Positions 11,998 to 26,900 of a stretch of DNA of 64,000 nt are shown one piece after another. Made by a program: the position numbers and the translations under genes. The notes under the pieces were generated by a model that searched no databases, was not told where the DNA came from, and saw nothing but the letters and a program-made list of their open reading frames with translations. Origin of the DNA: Chinchilla lanigera (lineage: Eukaryota; Chordata; Mammalia; Rodentia; Chinchillidae); the NCBI RefSeq assembly GCF_000276665.1, contig NW_004955446.1:14434398-14498397 (forward strand), read 5' to 3'. Position 1 is the first letter of the stretch, and every line of letters begins with the position of its first letter.

Positions 11998-14900
11998 CTA
12001 TTGAAAAAAACAAAACATACAAAATTAATTATTTTAATTCATGTAATAAGTACTAATCTCTTTGCATGGAATCTAATTTACTACTATATTGGCAAATCTC
12101 AGGATACAATTGATTCATGTAATTGAAAAATATTATTTCACTGACCTATTAATCTTAAATGTCAAGAGAATAGTATTTATCAAATTTCTATTTTATTTTT
12201 ACTATTTTAATTGGTTAACCATACGATATCTCTGAGTAAAAAGTATTATATGTATTGAGCTTATTTAAAAGGTTCTGGGAAATATTTTGAGAACCATATG
12301 AGTTGCAGTCATCTAGCACTGTTCCTACTTTACCATCATCTTTTTTTTTCAGGGATATGGCAGGAAATTTTCATCAGATAACTATGGTCATAAATGAGGT
12401 CATTAGAGTTTACAGGAGGTATAATAGATATCCCAAGACTAGTGGTGAAAGGGACTTCTGAGTCACCTGGGTTAACTTTAAATGAGTCAGAACACCTGCC
12501 TACTGACTTGAATGAGGGGCCTCTTGAAAGACCTTGTTTCATTTAAATACAAAAATTATTTAACAAATTTTGCAATGTAGTGAATGTGAGTCATATTTCA
12601 TTATTCTTTATCATTCCTTATCATTATTCCTTATCATAACCTCATAAGAAGTTATAAATTCTGTATTTATTTCCTATTAAAGAATAGCAAACATAAGCAT
12701 GGGAGCTGGAAGGTATCTTTGCAATGCCCTAATCTATTAAAGAAAATAAAAGAAACCAAAGGTTATAGGGAAGTAGCTTTTAAATTTGTGTATATTTTAA
12801 AATTTGAGAGTGGGATAAAATAGGTCAAGCAAAGGTAATCATTTACTTTGAAAGTATAGTGCCACTACATTATTTTAATCACAAAGTTACATAAATTATG
12901 TGATGGAAACATATAGTTTAAAAATAATTATTGAATGTCTGAAGGCTTTAAGAGGATAAAGGGTTAAAAGTAAGCAGATTGGATGGGCCGGGGAGATAGC
13001 TCCAGTGGCATAGCACCTGCCTGGTAAGCACAAGGTCCTGAGTTTGATTCCTGGTACCAAAAAAAAAAAAAAAAAAAAAAAAAAAACCAAAAAACCAGTA
13101 AGCATATTTGGATTAGAGTTTTGCTCAGTGTTCCTGTCGTCTGCCATGCAGAATCTGGTTGGTGGTAGATGAGCAAAAGGTGATAACGGAAAAAATGTAT
13201 ATACAAATAGTTATAAGTTTGTTGTACCCAGAATGCCAGCTGTTTCACAAGTTACAAGCCTTTTTCTTTCAGCCAACCATGAAACTTCTACATTCACAAA
13301 CTGTTAGGTTCCGGGGCTCGTGCCTGCATGTCTTGGCTTGGAAATATATCAGATGAGGTTTTCATAAAAGCAACTAGTGAATTTTAAGCCTTCTTTTCTT
13401 TGCTGCTCTGCTTTTGATTTTATCTCCTTCCTCTCTCATTTCTGTTTGTTCAACCTTCCTTTGCTTCCACATCCTAAATGTCCTATTTTAAAGCTTAATT
13501 TCTATTATTTAATTGTTTCTACATAATCAATTCTGTACATATTGGATGTTTAACTGAAGTTGGGGTCATAGTGAAGATAAAGAGAATAAAATTTATACTT
13601 GCAAACTGGACTGGACCAATATTAAACAAATTCTGAAACAAGAAAATTAGTTTTTGGACCCCAAATTTTCCTTTTAACAGTCACTTTTCTTTATTTCTTC
13701 TTGTATTTTTAATGATCCTTTTTATACTTCCTAGCTCAAAACCTCATGGCAAAAATTAGACCACACATGAATATAATATTGAATAAATGCTGAATGACTA
13801 AATTCATGCTGATACATAAAAGACTAAAAAATAAGAGGTGCTACAACCCTTCCTCATCCACAAAGGATACTTTCTAAAACTCTCGGTGGATGTCTGATAC
13901 ATTATTTTCTTCCTATGTGAACATATCAATAATAAAGTTGATAAAGTTTAATTTATAAATTAGACAGAGATTAAAAATAGATAATTATGGAATAGAACAA
14001 TTACAATGGTATACGTAACAACAGTCTTTGTTTCTGTCTCTCGAAGCATCACTTTATAATGTGCTGCATTTTTGGACCACAGTTGACTGTGGGTGCCTGA
14101 AACTATTGAGGGACTGGAGAAGATTTCTCTATCCCTTCCTCCCAGTAAGTTATACTGGGCGGGGAATGCAATGCTTTAGATTTTTAAAAATCCCCTAAAA
14201 TTCTGATGTGTGGAAGGGGATTAGATCACGGAGGTGTGAGACTCATCCATGGATTTGTCCGTTGACAAGCTCTGTACTAAGTGTCCTGTTAGGAGGAGAG
14301 GCCTGGTGAGAAGTGCATCCCTGGGGGCATGACCCGGATGGGTGTATTGTTATCCTTGACTCCTCCTTTTTCTCTCTGCTTCTGGGCTGCCATAGCTTGA
14401 ACGCCTTTCCCCCACCAGCTCCTTGTTTCTTTTCGGAGCCAGCCAACCATGGACTAAAACTGTGAGCCAAAATAAATCTCTCCTCCTTTTAAATTGTAGG
14501 TGTTGAACATTTTTGTCCCAGTGAAAGAAAGGGACTAACACCAGAAACAAAGCTGTGGGATTAATAAGTAATCATCACATCTTAGGTATCAGTAGGAAGC
14601 AAGTCGGAGGAGGTATGTTCTACTTTCTCATAGTTTCTCTGTGCACTGTGTCATTCTATTTATTGGTTATACTGGCCTGATGGGTATGTGCCTCAGTATA
14701 CAGTACCATTATTTCAAGACAAGTTTCTCAACTTATCTGCTACTAAAATTTGGTGAAGATTTAGTTTCTGTCATGTGTACTTTTAGGAAGATAGATATAG
14801 AAAGGTTGTGTCTTTTGAAATTGAATTGTTGCTCCAAAAGAACTTGTCCTGCCCTTAACATGTAGTTTTAGATTATGATGTTCTACTGAATATCCAGAGT

Positions 14901-17900
14901 GGTGGGATCCAGGAGAAAGGGGAAGAAATGGTAGTCCAGGGGTTTCTGCTCCAGATTTAGTAAGTATACAGATATGTATCAGGGTAAGGGCAGCTCTTCT
15001 GAGCCTGTCACAAACTGAACTAAGCTTTCAGAAAGGCTCTAATCTAACTGTAAAGTGAAAGGAGCAGAGGGATTAACCTTTTCAGTAAGTGTGAAAATGT
15101 GAAAACAGCAAGGGATCCTCATTCTAAAACCAAGGAGGTTTGTTTCAGAGTTCATGACCCTCTGCCTAAGGTTTACAGCAGTGGAATATAATGAAAAATA
15201 GATGGGCTTTGGAGAGAAACTGTTGCTTAAATCCAGTCATTCACCAGCTAGTGACCTTGAGAGAATTAGTTAGCATCTTTGCTTTAGCATTCTTGGGTGT
15301 AAAATGTAAAGATACTTGGTTGTAAAGGTTATTGTAAAGACAGCAGAGTGGTAACAGATAGCACTGGCAAAAAATTCAAATCCTTATTCTGAACTTTACC
15401 AGTCATACAGCCCTGGAAAACATTTAATTTTTCTGCGTCTCTGTTTCCCTCTGTGTAAAATGAGGCTCATAATAATGTTTTCCTCATGAGTTAATAAGAA
15501 TACTAAGTAGAAAGGTGTAAAGCGCTATTCTAATGCTTAGAACATTTCCTGGCACATGTTAAACCTTCAGTAAGAGCTAAGTCCTTCCCCTGTGGCCTTG
15601 GAATCACAGTTTCTGATCACTAAGCCTCCCACTGAAGTGTTTGAACTGACAAAACCTGTTGGTCAAGAGAGCCTAAAATTTGTTAAATGACCTTTTTTGG
15701 AGCCTAAAACAATCTTAGATGCCATAGAATGTATCAACACAACTTTTACTACTGTTGGAAAAATATATTTATTTTTACACTTATGCTGTTTTAGACCAAA
15801 GATCAAAAAAAGGTGAGTAAAAGTTCCTGTTTGTCTTAAACAGAAGGGTGAGGCCAGACGGAACTAATCCAAATCTCAGCTCTGCCTTTCCTATTCTCTT
15901 GTTGGAGGTGTCCTAAAACTCTGCTCAGAATAGAAGAGCATACTGAAAGAAATCATCAAAAACACACTGTATTAATGGTGCTTATAAATGAAGAAACTAC
16001 ATCTGGCCATTTCAAGTGCAATCAATGAGCCAGGCCTTGGGTACCACAGTGTGGCAAAATCAGGTATTACAGAGAGAATACCTACACCTTGTGAAGAGGA
16101 AGAAATGGACACTGAACTTGGTGGAGAATTTTGTCTTGAAAATTTTGTCCGAAAAAAAAAAAAAAACACAAAAAACCTATAGATTCTACTTATTAAATTA
16201 AATGTCACTGACCTACGTCTTTTACATGGCTTTGTTTATCTTGCCCTCTGAGAATAAACCCCTAAAGAGGAAGTTACTCATTTAGGAAGAGTCAGAAAGG
16301 TTAGGAACAATTGGTAATTCAGTGCCAGAGAAACTTATTATTTGGTGAATTAATTTTTTGTTTATGTATTAGAAAATCAAACATGTAGCTAAAGTCTGTA
16401 TTCGCAGTATGTTTTCACTATTTAACCAAGCACTGAGTAAAACACAAGTGAGAATAAAGGCCAATTTGATATTAATTGAAAAAACATTACATCTAACTTT
16501 TCTGTGAGATTTTATTCTCTTTATCCTAAAAGTGATTATCACCTGAATTTGTTTGAAAATAATACAGTTCAGACTTTAAAAAACCTTTCACATCTCAACC
16601 TAATTCTACCACCTATATAAATATCCAGATCAGTGGGATAGAAAATACATGGCTACTCAATCTTACAAAAGAATTTGAAGTAAAAAGTCTGTGAAACTTT
16701 AATATCTCCCTTGTGTCAGCTAATTAGTAAATTCTTCATCCTTCACTAAGGCACAAAAATACTGCATAAAGTATCTTTTTCTTTTACATTAAATCAGTAT
16801 TTGATCTTTAAAATACATATAGATGCGTGATTAGGACAATGCTTATCTTAGCTATGAATCTACTGCTTAGATGTCCTCAAATTTACATAAGAACTTATTC
16901 TTTTCTTTCATTTTTTCTCTGTTTATAAAAGTAATGCTTATTATAAAATTCCAAATGTTATTGACATATGAAGACCCTCTATAACCCTAAACTCTAGAGA
17001 TCTTCCAGGATTTCTGGGTATGTCTTTCTCATTTTTTTCCCTTTACAAAGATAGGATCAAATTGTATGTAATGTTTAAAATATATTCTCTTTATCTTGGT
17101 CATCATTTCAATGTCTATTTCATTGCTGCTTAATACTATAATCCACAACAAGGATGAATCATAACTTATTTCACCAATTTGCTATTGATGGTCATAATAT
17201 ATTAAAAGGACTTTGGAGCTTACCTTCCACAGTGCTAATATGAGCAGCATTAACAGTAGTAATCCAGCAAAAGCACTTAAGAGGATAACCCACAACGGCA
17301 CTCTTCCCGGTAACCCATCTTTGGATATTTGAATAGCAAGCTGAAAATTATTAAACAAACTGTTAACACAGGTAAACACGTACTAGAACTCTGGGAACAC
17401 TGAATTCTTGCAGGCTATAATTTTCCACCAAATAGTGTACTTAATCCCAGTCAACCTGGAAAACATATTGAGTTTACATTGAAAAATGCTCTTCACCTAT
17501 TTTAAATCCCTAACTATATCAAAGTTTTGATTACCATGAAAATATTAAGAATTTGTACCTTCCAAAACTTCATATATAGAGAACTGCCCATGAATCAGAA
17601 TGCTTAAAGTAGGAGGGAATTTCTGTTTAACTCAGGGAAAATAAAAGTATCGTATGTTTTGAAGATTTATTAACAGACCAATGTATTATCACAACAGTGC
17701 AGATAGGCTGGAAGAACATAGGTTGTAAAGTAAAAACCTGAGTAGATATTCTTCTTTTAGTTCTAATAAGATGATAAAATTGTAATTACATGAAAGTATA
17801 CTTTTCAGTCAACAAAATGCTCAAATATGGAGCATATAGATATTTATCCATTCACTCCAGTGTGTTTCTTAGTTACACAAAACCGTCTCTTCCAGCTGAC

Positions 17901-20900
17901 TTTCTCTCTCTCATCTATCATTTAGGTCTTCACTACCGTGAAATGGACAGTCCTTAGTGCTCCAACTATGGACACTTTCATAGCGGCACCCAAACATCAG
18001 TGAAAGTTGTCTGGTTGCTTGAGTTTCTGTTTCTACCTTTAATATAGTATACTTCAGTTTCTCAACCTAGAAGGAAAACTAGAGTAAAAAAAGAAACTAC
18101 AGGGGGCATATTTGCATATAACAGATCTTAATAAAAACCCCTCAACTCGCTCCAGTTAGGTCAATGCAGATAGACAGGAATATAGATATATAGAGAATCA
18201 GACCATTAAGGTAGACTGTATAAACTTCTAAAATGATTGTCTGAACTTAAATATGGAAGCTGGAATCTATATAAAATCAGTGACTTCCTTAAGATCGCAC
18301 AACTACAAAATGATCACTTTGGGATAAATTTATCAATGTAGATATAATTTCCCTTTAGGATAAAATGTAAAATAAATATCTTCAGGAGAATTGTAAGCTA
18401 ATATTTTGGGAAAAATAAAGCTAGTTAAACATTTTTAACAACATATTTAGGAATAAAATATACTTTCTTCTGATATAATAAATACATGTATTTTTCAAAT
18501 TTTACTGCAATGGTGACTTTTCTGGGAGTGGAATGATTTTGCATTCTGCATTGATCATGCTAAATATTCTTTATCAAGTAGAAATTATAAAATGCATGTA
18601 TTTTCTTTTTTTATAAAGGAATATGCTTATTAGAGATCATTGACATCAGGATAGTATGAAATTGACAATTTGCACAAACACATGAATGGCAGAGAGGTTC
18701 TAAATGGAATTTGAATGGAACTTGACTCTGTGGTATTGATTACCATAGAGAATATTTAAATTCTCCCATGACAGGAAGGGAAATCATGTTGAAGTTTCTG
18801 TGTCCATAACAAGTACTTGGCCTTATTTCATAGATATTTAAGGGTAAAAATCTCAAATTTGCACTTTTACCTAGAACTCAGTGTAGGTGTTCAGTATTAT
18901 ATTATGGTTTATCGTCTTATTTTTGTCTCAGATTTCCCAATGGCTAAATGAAGAAAACTTTTAAAAATTCACACACATTACTGTGTAATATAAAAGCATT
19001 TCTTGTAAAGAAATTATTTTTCCAGGTTCTCTCTACAGATACCAGCTACATTTTGTAATGTCAATTTTCGAAGAAGGAAAATTACAAATGCATCAATTGT
19101 TATCAGTGTAGAAGTAAAAACACTCACTTGCAGTGATACAAGCAGTAAAGTCAAAGGTGGTATATTAATTGTAAATATGACTTTCCTAGTTTCATAGGGA
19201 GAAGAACAAGACTAAAGTCACATCTGAAGCTAAGGATGTGTTAGACAAATAGTATCTGTCACTACCGAGAGTGGTAACAGTCACAGCTTATGGGAATACA
19301 AAGAATTATTACTCCAAAATTTGGAGTAAAAGGCATATTTTCAAAGTTTAAAACTGCACTTACCTCTCTTTTTTGGTTGCTACTACTTAAAATCAGTGAT
19401 GAATTTTCACTTTGAAGTTCTCCCGTTATTGTAAGATTTAAGCTTGAAAAATATGTCTGAAAAGCAGATAGAATTTGTTATGATATATTATGCTACTAAA
19501 AATGAGAGCTGGTCACGTTTGGGTAATATAGTTACTAAAGCTAAAATTTTCCTGAGTTTAAAAACACTGGCTTTCTTAACTTCTATATGGAACTGATAGT
19601 ATCTAATGATGACTGGGTACCCATTCCCCTTCTTGGACTACAAATCTTCACTTAGATTCTTGTCACTGAGTGAAAATAATTTTACAGATTATTTCCATTT
19701 TTTTTCTTAGAGAAATAAACCTCAAATTCTCCATACCTTTAACGTAGAAGGAAATAGCTACATGAATGTAGCATTAGATAGCTATACCAGGTTCATATAG
19801 GCACTTATTTAGGACTAATCATAAAATTACCAATATTCAAGACTGCATAACTTAGAAGAATAGCAATTTAATATGATCAAACTTGAAAATGGTTTCATAG
19901 GATCAACTAAATACTTCTTAAGAGAGAAAGAACAGTATAAATCCCCCTAGGTTTTAAAGTAGTTTGTTGACCAACACAAGTTGACTGTGTTTTTCAAAAT
20001 GTGTTTACATAGCATAAAAGTTCAATATAACACAAGTTCACATGGTTGCCAGCTATCTCCTGTGTTAGTGGTGTCCAAGATTGTGACTCTGTAACTCCTC
20101 ATACCTTCACTGGGCTCCAAACTATTAAGATAAGGATAAGCTTTGGTTCTGGAGAGGTATTCATCTCAAAGAAAAAGGATGAGGGAGCCTGCATGTAATA
20201 TATTTTTAGAAGGAGATCTTGGTGAGAACTTGGTGATTAACAGGGAAGATGAGACCCACACAGTTAGGTAGAGAGAGCTTTTAGATCACATCCTGACTTA
20301 CCATGTCATGTTCTTGCCATAGCAGTGCTGTACTTCACACACTCATAGTAAGCAGGGAACAAACATTTGCTGATTTGATTTAATAACTTCAAAGAACAAT
20401 GCAAACACTCACTTTTATAAAAGTTGGTTTCCACAAAATGAGTGAAACATTCACTTGGCTCAGGTCAGAAGGAAGGAGATTGCATGTGATGGTAGCAAAT
20501 TTACACGTACTGCAGTCCTGTTTGAGTGGCCAGAGGTATAATTAGTAGCCTTGCTATTTAACAAAAATACTACATGAAGATACTACACATTGTTATTTCC
20601 AGGTTGATGTTGAACTGATTCTAATTTTAAAGCATAAGGTAAAAATAGCACTTAGTTTACCAGAAGCGTGCCTCGTCTCAGATGTTCAGATTTTGATATA
20701 ATCATTTTCTTTCCAGAGTTGATACCAAGAGGATCTTCCAGGCTGTGAGGTCTGCAGTTTGCATTCTAAGAAGTAAAAATTGTTTTAAATATTTGACAAT
20801 GCCAAAGTGAAAAATGAGTTGGTAAAGTAACAGGAAGAATCTGTGAATGATAACCATTGCCACACATTAAATATCTGTCTTTGTAAGAGAAGAGAATAAG

Positions 20901-23900
20901 AATGTATGGATTAGGTACCATATATTCCTATTCCCAGAAAATAATTAGCATTACCATGGCACTTTTAAATTGTAATGGATTCCAGTCAGGTTGTAACAGA
21001 AATGAAAGGATGCCAGTGGAACTTACTACTTAATGAGTAATGTACTCATTAATTTATTGTTTTCTTCAAAGATTAGTTTGTAACTTCCAATAGCATGGGA
21101 TGAGAAAAATTTAAAACTTAACTGTGGAAAAAGGGCACTTTTTTTTGGTATGATGGTTCATATGTTGACTTATGAAATAGAACTGAAAAGAAGAACTTTC
21201 AGCTATGTTTATGTATTTATCCAATAATATTTGTGAGCCCCTAGACACCAAGGATAAGATTCTTAGTATATGTGGGAGGAAGATGCAAGCAGTATCCCTA
21301 TATATGCTAAAAAGCCATGATTATAACAAAGCTTGTTTTTGGATTGCTTCTCTAGACGTGATTTAATTCAAATTTTGCATCTTATATAAAAGGTAATAAG
21401 GATAACAATTCATAAACTAATATGGAAATTACAATCTTTCTATTCCTAGATTCCCACAAAGCTATGTTTTAGAGTTAGAGGGAAATTTCAGTTTATTTTC
21501 TTGTTCTAGAAAAACAGTGACTATGAAACAACTAGTGCCGTTTCTTTTTCTTCTTGATTTTGAGAATGATTTTTAAAATGTGTGAGGAAAAGACAGATTT
21601 TTCAAATGCTAAGATCATGCATGCATTAATACTGTGATTTTTCAGGTTTTGGACACTGACCAGTAATAAGTAACTATCATATATATTCAATGATAAAGAC
21701 ACAAAAGGGGATGCAATACTGCTGTTGTTTGGGATCAGTGCATAAAAATATTTCTTACTTCATGCATAGTTGTGCATGTTGAAGAACAACTGAGAAATGT
21801 CTTTCTAGGGGCTGGGGATTTAGCTCAGCGGCAAAAAGCGCCTGCCTGGCATGCGCAAGGTCGTGAGTTCGGTTCCCGGTACCGGAGAAAAACCAAAAAA
21901 AAAAAAAAAAAAAAAAAAGAAATGTCTTTCTAGGGGCTGGGGATTTAGCTCAGCGGCAAAAAGCGCCTGCCTGGCATGCGCAAGGTCGTGAGTTCGGTTC
22001 CCGGTACCGGAGAAAAACCAAAAAAAAAAAAAAAAAAAAAAAAAAGAAATGTCTTTCTAGAGCTGTTTGACCACCTTAAACAAATCAAAAACCACAGGGA
22101 AGAAGGCCATGGGGAAACAGAGACTGCAGTAAGGCTGCCATAACCCAAGAGATGCCAGCCAGCCACCAGAAGCTGGCGGAGAAACCATGGAACAGCTCTT
22201 CCCTCAGGGTGTCTAGAAAATAAACTGACCTTGACTTTGGACTTCTGGCCCTCAGAACTACGAAAGAATAAGCTTTTGTTATTTCTTAATTACCAATTTT
22301 TTGTACTTTTTAAGTAGCCTCTTCAGAGAACTACTGCATCTACTAAACAACTAGTGGAAGTTATTATTATTGTTTCATAATTTTATAAATGTTATGTTAC
22401 TTTAAACTATCGCAAATGCCATGCAGAGCAAAAGTGCGAAGTGAAGAGATAGTGGTAAAGGTATAATTCTGAGGCACACATGACTTACATCCGAAGACGA
22501 CCATCCTCTTGGGTACAGTACAGGAAAACCATCTGATGTCAAATTGGGGAATGAAATTGACAGCTTAAGCTCTGGAATCGGAAAATGTCCTCTTTTTCTA
22601 ATCTATTGGAAAAAATTAGAAATTTAAGCTTTTCTTCCTCTTTTAAAATATCCTTTTCATCTCATATAGGACCTTGATTCTTAACTGGTAGATTAAATTG
22701 CATAAAAATTTGACTTCCCAAATAAATATTCCCACTGTATGGGAATTGGCTTAATTAAGCCAGTAATAAAATATGGATGATTTATCATATCAGCTACAAT
22801 CATAGTGTTTCTTCATTCTTCTTTTTTTGGTACCAGGAACCGAACTCAGGACCTTATGCTTGCCAGGCAGGCGCTTGTGCTGCTGAGATATATCCCTGGC
22901 ACATTCTTAAAATAGCTCTGGGATTAATAGAAAATGTGAATCTGTTAACTGAAAATCAGAATCAGTTATCGGGTGCTCCTTTCTAAGAATAGAGGGTTTT
23001 GGAGTCAGAAAGGAAGGAAACCACCTGCCTGATCCATGTAGAACAATTTAGCCTATTTATGGTTACTTTAACTCAATTTACCATAGGTCCCCAAAGCCAT
23101 AAATCATCTCAAAGTCTAGCTAGATAGGATCTACACCACTGTGCAGGTAAAACCAGACTCCCATTTGCTTCCCTTCACAGTTCTATCCCCAGCTGTGTCA
23201 CTGGGTTTTGATAATGTGGTCTGATAAAAGTAAGATTGACTGTCATCCCCATCTCTACTTGTTGGTGTCTACTAAACCTGAATTTTCACTTTATATCACA
23301 CGGTGCCACCTATGATGAATGTAGCGTACAGGGCAGGACAGACAGGATGAAATCCAGCAGGAGGGTGAACTCACTTTCCTGAAGCCCTCGCCTGCTTAGA
23401 AGGTGCAGTTGAATCGGGACCATCAGGTGCTGCAGCCCTCCTCCATACCACAACATGTAAAAGCTCCAGGCCCTGACCCTTCTCTACGGCCTCTGTGGGC
23501 AGTATCTTTATTGTAATAGGAGCTCTATGAACTCTACAGACAGACATCATAAAACCCACCACCCATCAGACTAAGGCTCCCAGACTGACAGTTGCTCTGA
23601 GGGTTGCTGAAGTAAACATATCCCTTAATCCTGGAGTGCTGGAGATTCTTGACCAGCTGTACCTTGGCCTTTGCAACACGGACATGTTCCTTAACTCTGT
23701 CTTCCTGTGGTGATATAACCTGGGCTTGCTTGGCATGGCCTCCCATGTGAAATTCACTTGTTCCCTGCCATACGGTCAGAAATCACATTATTACCTGTTA
23801 TTATCAATTATTTTTTATTAGTAAAAAATACTCATGGAAACTGTTGAAAGTAAACAGAAACTGAGTTTCCTACAATTCAACAGTCTTAGCAACATTTTAG

Positions 23901-26900
23901 TGTATATCCCATGTCTTAATTATTTGTATATATTAATATTTTATGAAACTGTATCACATAAAAACATACAATTCTGTACACTGTATGTAAAATTTGTCAT
24001 GCTATGGCATTTTTCTCCAGACAGAGTTTTTGAGCATATGGCTGTTACCAGCTAAAAAGACAACCACAGTATCAATATTTGTTGATGATGTACATCACAC
24101 TGTGCTAATCATCTTATTTGTGTTATTGTCTTAATTCTTTTTTATTTTTGTTTTTTTTTTTCTGGTACTGGGAATCGAACTCATGACCTTGTGCTTGCCA
24201 GGCAGGCGCTATGCCGCTGAGCTAAATCCCCAGGCCCTGTGTTATTGTCTTAACCTTGCTAACAACACTGGGATTAGAAGGCTTTATCTGTGTTTTATCT
24301 GTGAGGGAACAAGCTAAGGTGAGAATAAAAGTCTTACAAGGTCAATGAGCTGGTAAATACTAGAATTAAGATTTATTATTTTAAAATGTAACCTCTACAA
24401 AATTAAAATAATCTGTCATTTATTTGAATATATGTTATTCCTCACAGAATATATAATTTATTGAATGAGCACTGTTATGCTGTTGGGCTGTGATCAGATT
24501 TAGTTTTTTAGGCTGTTATAAATAGTATTGTTAAGAAAACCTATAAAATCTTTGTATCTTCACTAATTTCCTAAGAAAAATTGCTACCAGTAAGTCACTG
24601 GGTGTTACTTATTAAGTGTCTTTTATTTTATATAAATAACAATGTTATTTATATAAATATTATTCATAATAGGGAGTATATGTTTCAGATCTGACCCTGA
24701 TAAGTTACAATAAATGAAGGTTAATAATAGGCAACTTCATTTTCTCCCTTCCTCCTTTCCCTTCTTTTCTCTCTCCCTCTCTCATTTCCCTCCCTCCTCC
24801 CTTGCTCCCTTTCTCTCCCTCTCTCTCTTGTCTTTGCTAATTCTTTTATCCCAGAAAAGTAAGTCAGGCTATAAAAACCTAACAGCCTAAGTTATAAAGA
24901 TGTATCCCAAAACTAAGTAGAGAAATTGACCTTCATTTCAATTTTCAAAGTATAGCAAAGAGCACAAATAAAAACAATAAAATTCATTTTGAGAACACAT
25001 TTATTTCCACTTTGTAAGAGAAATTTTTTCGTGTTGACAATTGTCCAAAAATTGAGACTATCTTAAGTTATAATTGTGTTGGATTATTTCATACTTTTGA
25101 ATGCATATTTAAAGCTATCATTTGGATTGAGTACTCTTTTCCCCCTTGAGTAAAAATAATGTAAGTAAAGTCTATGGCTTGATTTAAGGAGCTAAGACTG
25201 CACTGCTAAATAGGTTATATCAATTTGGTTTCATGCTTTATATTTTTCTGGGAAGTCATACTAAATTATTGTGTCTTAGGCGGAAATTAGAAATACAGAT
25301 CTTTAAAATGGATTCCATGAATAACTTTTATCAATTTAAATAAAGTATTTTAAACCAATAAAATTATAAAGAAAAGTGTGCTAGTATACAGAGATTAAAT
25401 GTTAAAACAATGTGTTCATATGTATTTGTTAATACTTTAGTTTATAAATGAATAAATAACTCTAGATTAGCTTAGAGATCAATTCTTACCCAGTAGAAGA
25501 TATTAATTTCTTCTCCAATGTCCTCAGTAGAGTTAATTACTTCGGGGATAGTTTCATTGGTTGCAACTAAAATATGGTACTGACTGGCAGAGCTAAAAAG
25601 AATTAATAAAAAATAAAAATAGAGCACAATAAAGTTTAACTTTAATTTGGCCTTATCTTTTTTCTTTTTTCCAAACTGTATAATTCCATAGAAATACTTA
25701 CAGAGGGTTCAAATCATAAGGGAATTCTTTTATCCAGAAACCCAAAATTAAATACGTGAGAAAGATATGAAAGGTTGTAGAATTTAGTTGGAGTTCCACT
25801 TGAGCATGAAAATTTACAGAAGTTTGCCAACATGATTGGTGTTGGGGTATATAAGTTCTTAAGAGAAAAATGGTTCATAAATAGTGAAAAAATGAATGGC
25901 TCATCAATGAGAAATGGTTTCCTCTTGTATGCTCAGAGTGGGTAGGCTGGTGAGATTCCACAGGATAAGAATGATGGTCAAAAAATGATAATATGTCAGA
26001 AAATATTACATTTTATGAAAGAGTTCTAGACCTTTGGGTTGTACTTAGGAGTTAAAACTGGACTGCCAAGGCAATCTAGTATAAGTAGAACCTCATATTT
26101 TGGATTATTTGGAATACAGGTCTCAAATGGTAGGGTAATGAGAATTTTCTGGAAGACTTATTTAACACAGTTATGTAGTACCATCCCCAGAGTTCCTTAC
26201 TGAGTAGGTTTGGGGTGGGGTTGGATAATTTACCTCTCTAATAAGCTTACAGGTAATTGATGGTAATGTTCTTTTCCCCAGGGATCACACCTGGAGAACC
26301 ACTGTATTAATGGAATAATCAACATAGAAATGTTGTGTTCTCCTACCTGTAAAACTGTAGTCCAACTTCATATTTTACTGGGATAGAAATATTTACTGCA
26401 TTATCAAAAAGTGTTTCAGAAGGTTCTTCACTGTCACTGGAAAATATACAGCATATCCACACAGATCACGATACTGTTGATTATTTAGATACATTTCTCA
26501 GCATTTGCTAAGGAGCTTATATTGGCAAATAAGTAAAAGCACAAAGGAGTAGAACTGTTGATTATCTTTTAATAGTGGTGAGGAAGATCAGAGATGGATA
26601 CTGTTAAAAATTCCCAAGTTGATTCTGATGTGCTGCTAGAATTGAAAATCACACTGATTTAGATTCACATTTCCCACAATTCTGTGACAATAATTTTAAG
26701 AAACACTAAGTTTTATTATTAAAGTGCACAGATTGCTGGGCTTCTCATATAGAAATGTGGTTTAGTAGGTATAAGTTCGACAAATTTTTGTTTTTAACAA
26801 AATTGATCTCAGATAACATTTATCACAGATGAGGGCCTTGTAAAGAGACACAACTACAGTCACACAATGAGAATAAATCTAGTCTTCTATTGTCTCATTT

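Larger units (their letters stand above)
11998..17223 (-). other. ITGA1: ITGA1 intron 28
   Basis: 5.2 kb. Holds an ID SINE (12985), a MaLR-like LTR (about 14180-14550) and two MIRs (15185-15585). The rest is AT-rich with nothing recognised. Confidence 0.9.
20766..22488 (-). other. ITGA1: ITGA1 intron 24
   Basis: 1.7 kb. Holds two tandem ID SINEs (21808-22045) and an LTR remnant (22064-22320). Confidence 0.9.
22603..25489 (-). other. ITGA1: ITGA1 intron 23
   Basis: 2.9 kb. Holds two ID SINEs, a MIR split by one of them, a pyrimidine tract, and an unidentified stretch at 23300-23765 with three overlapping minus-strand reading frames. Confidence 0.9.
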
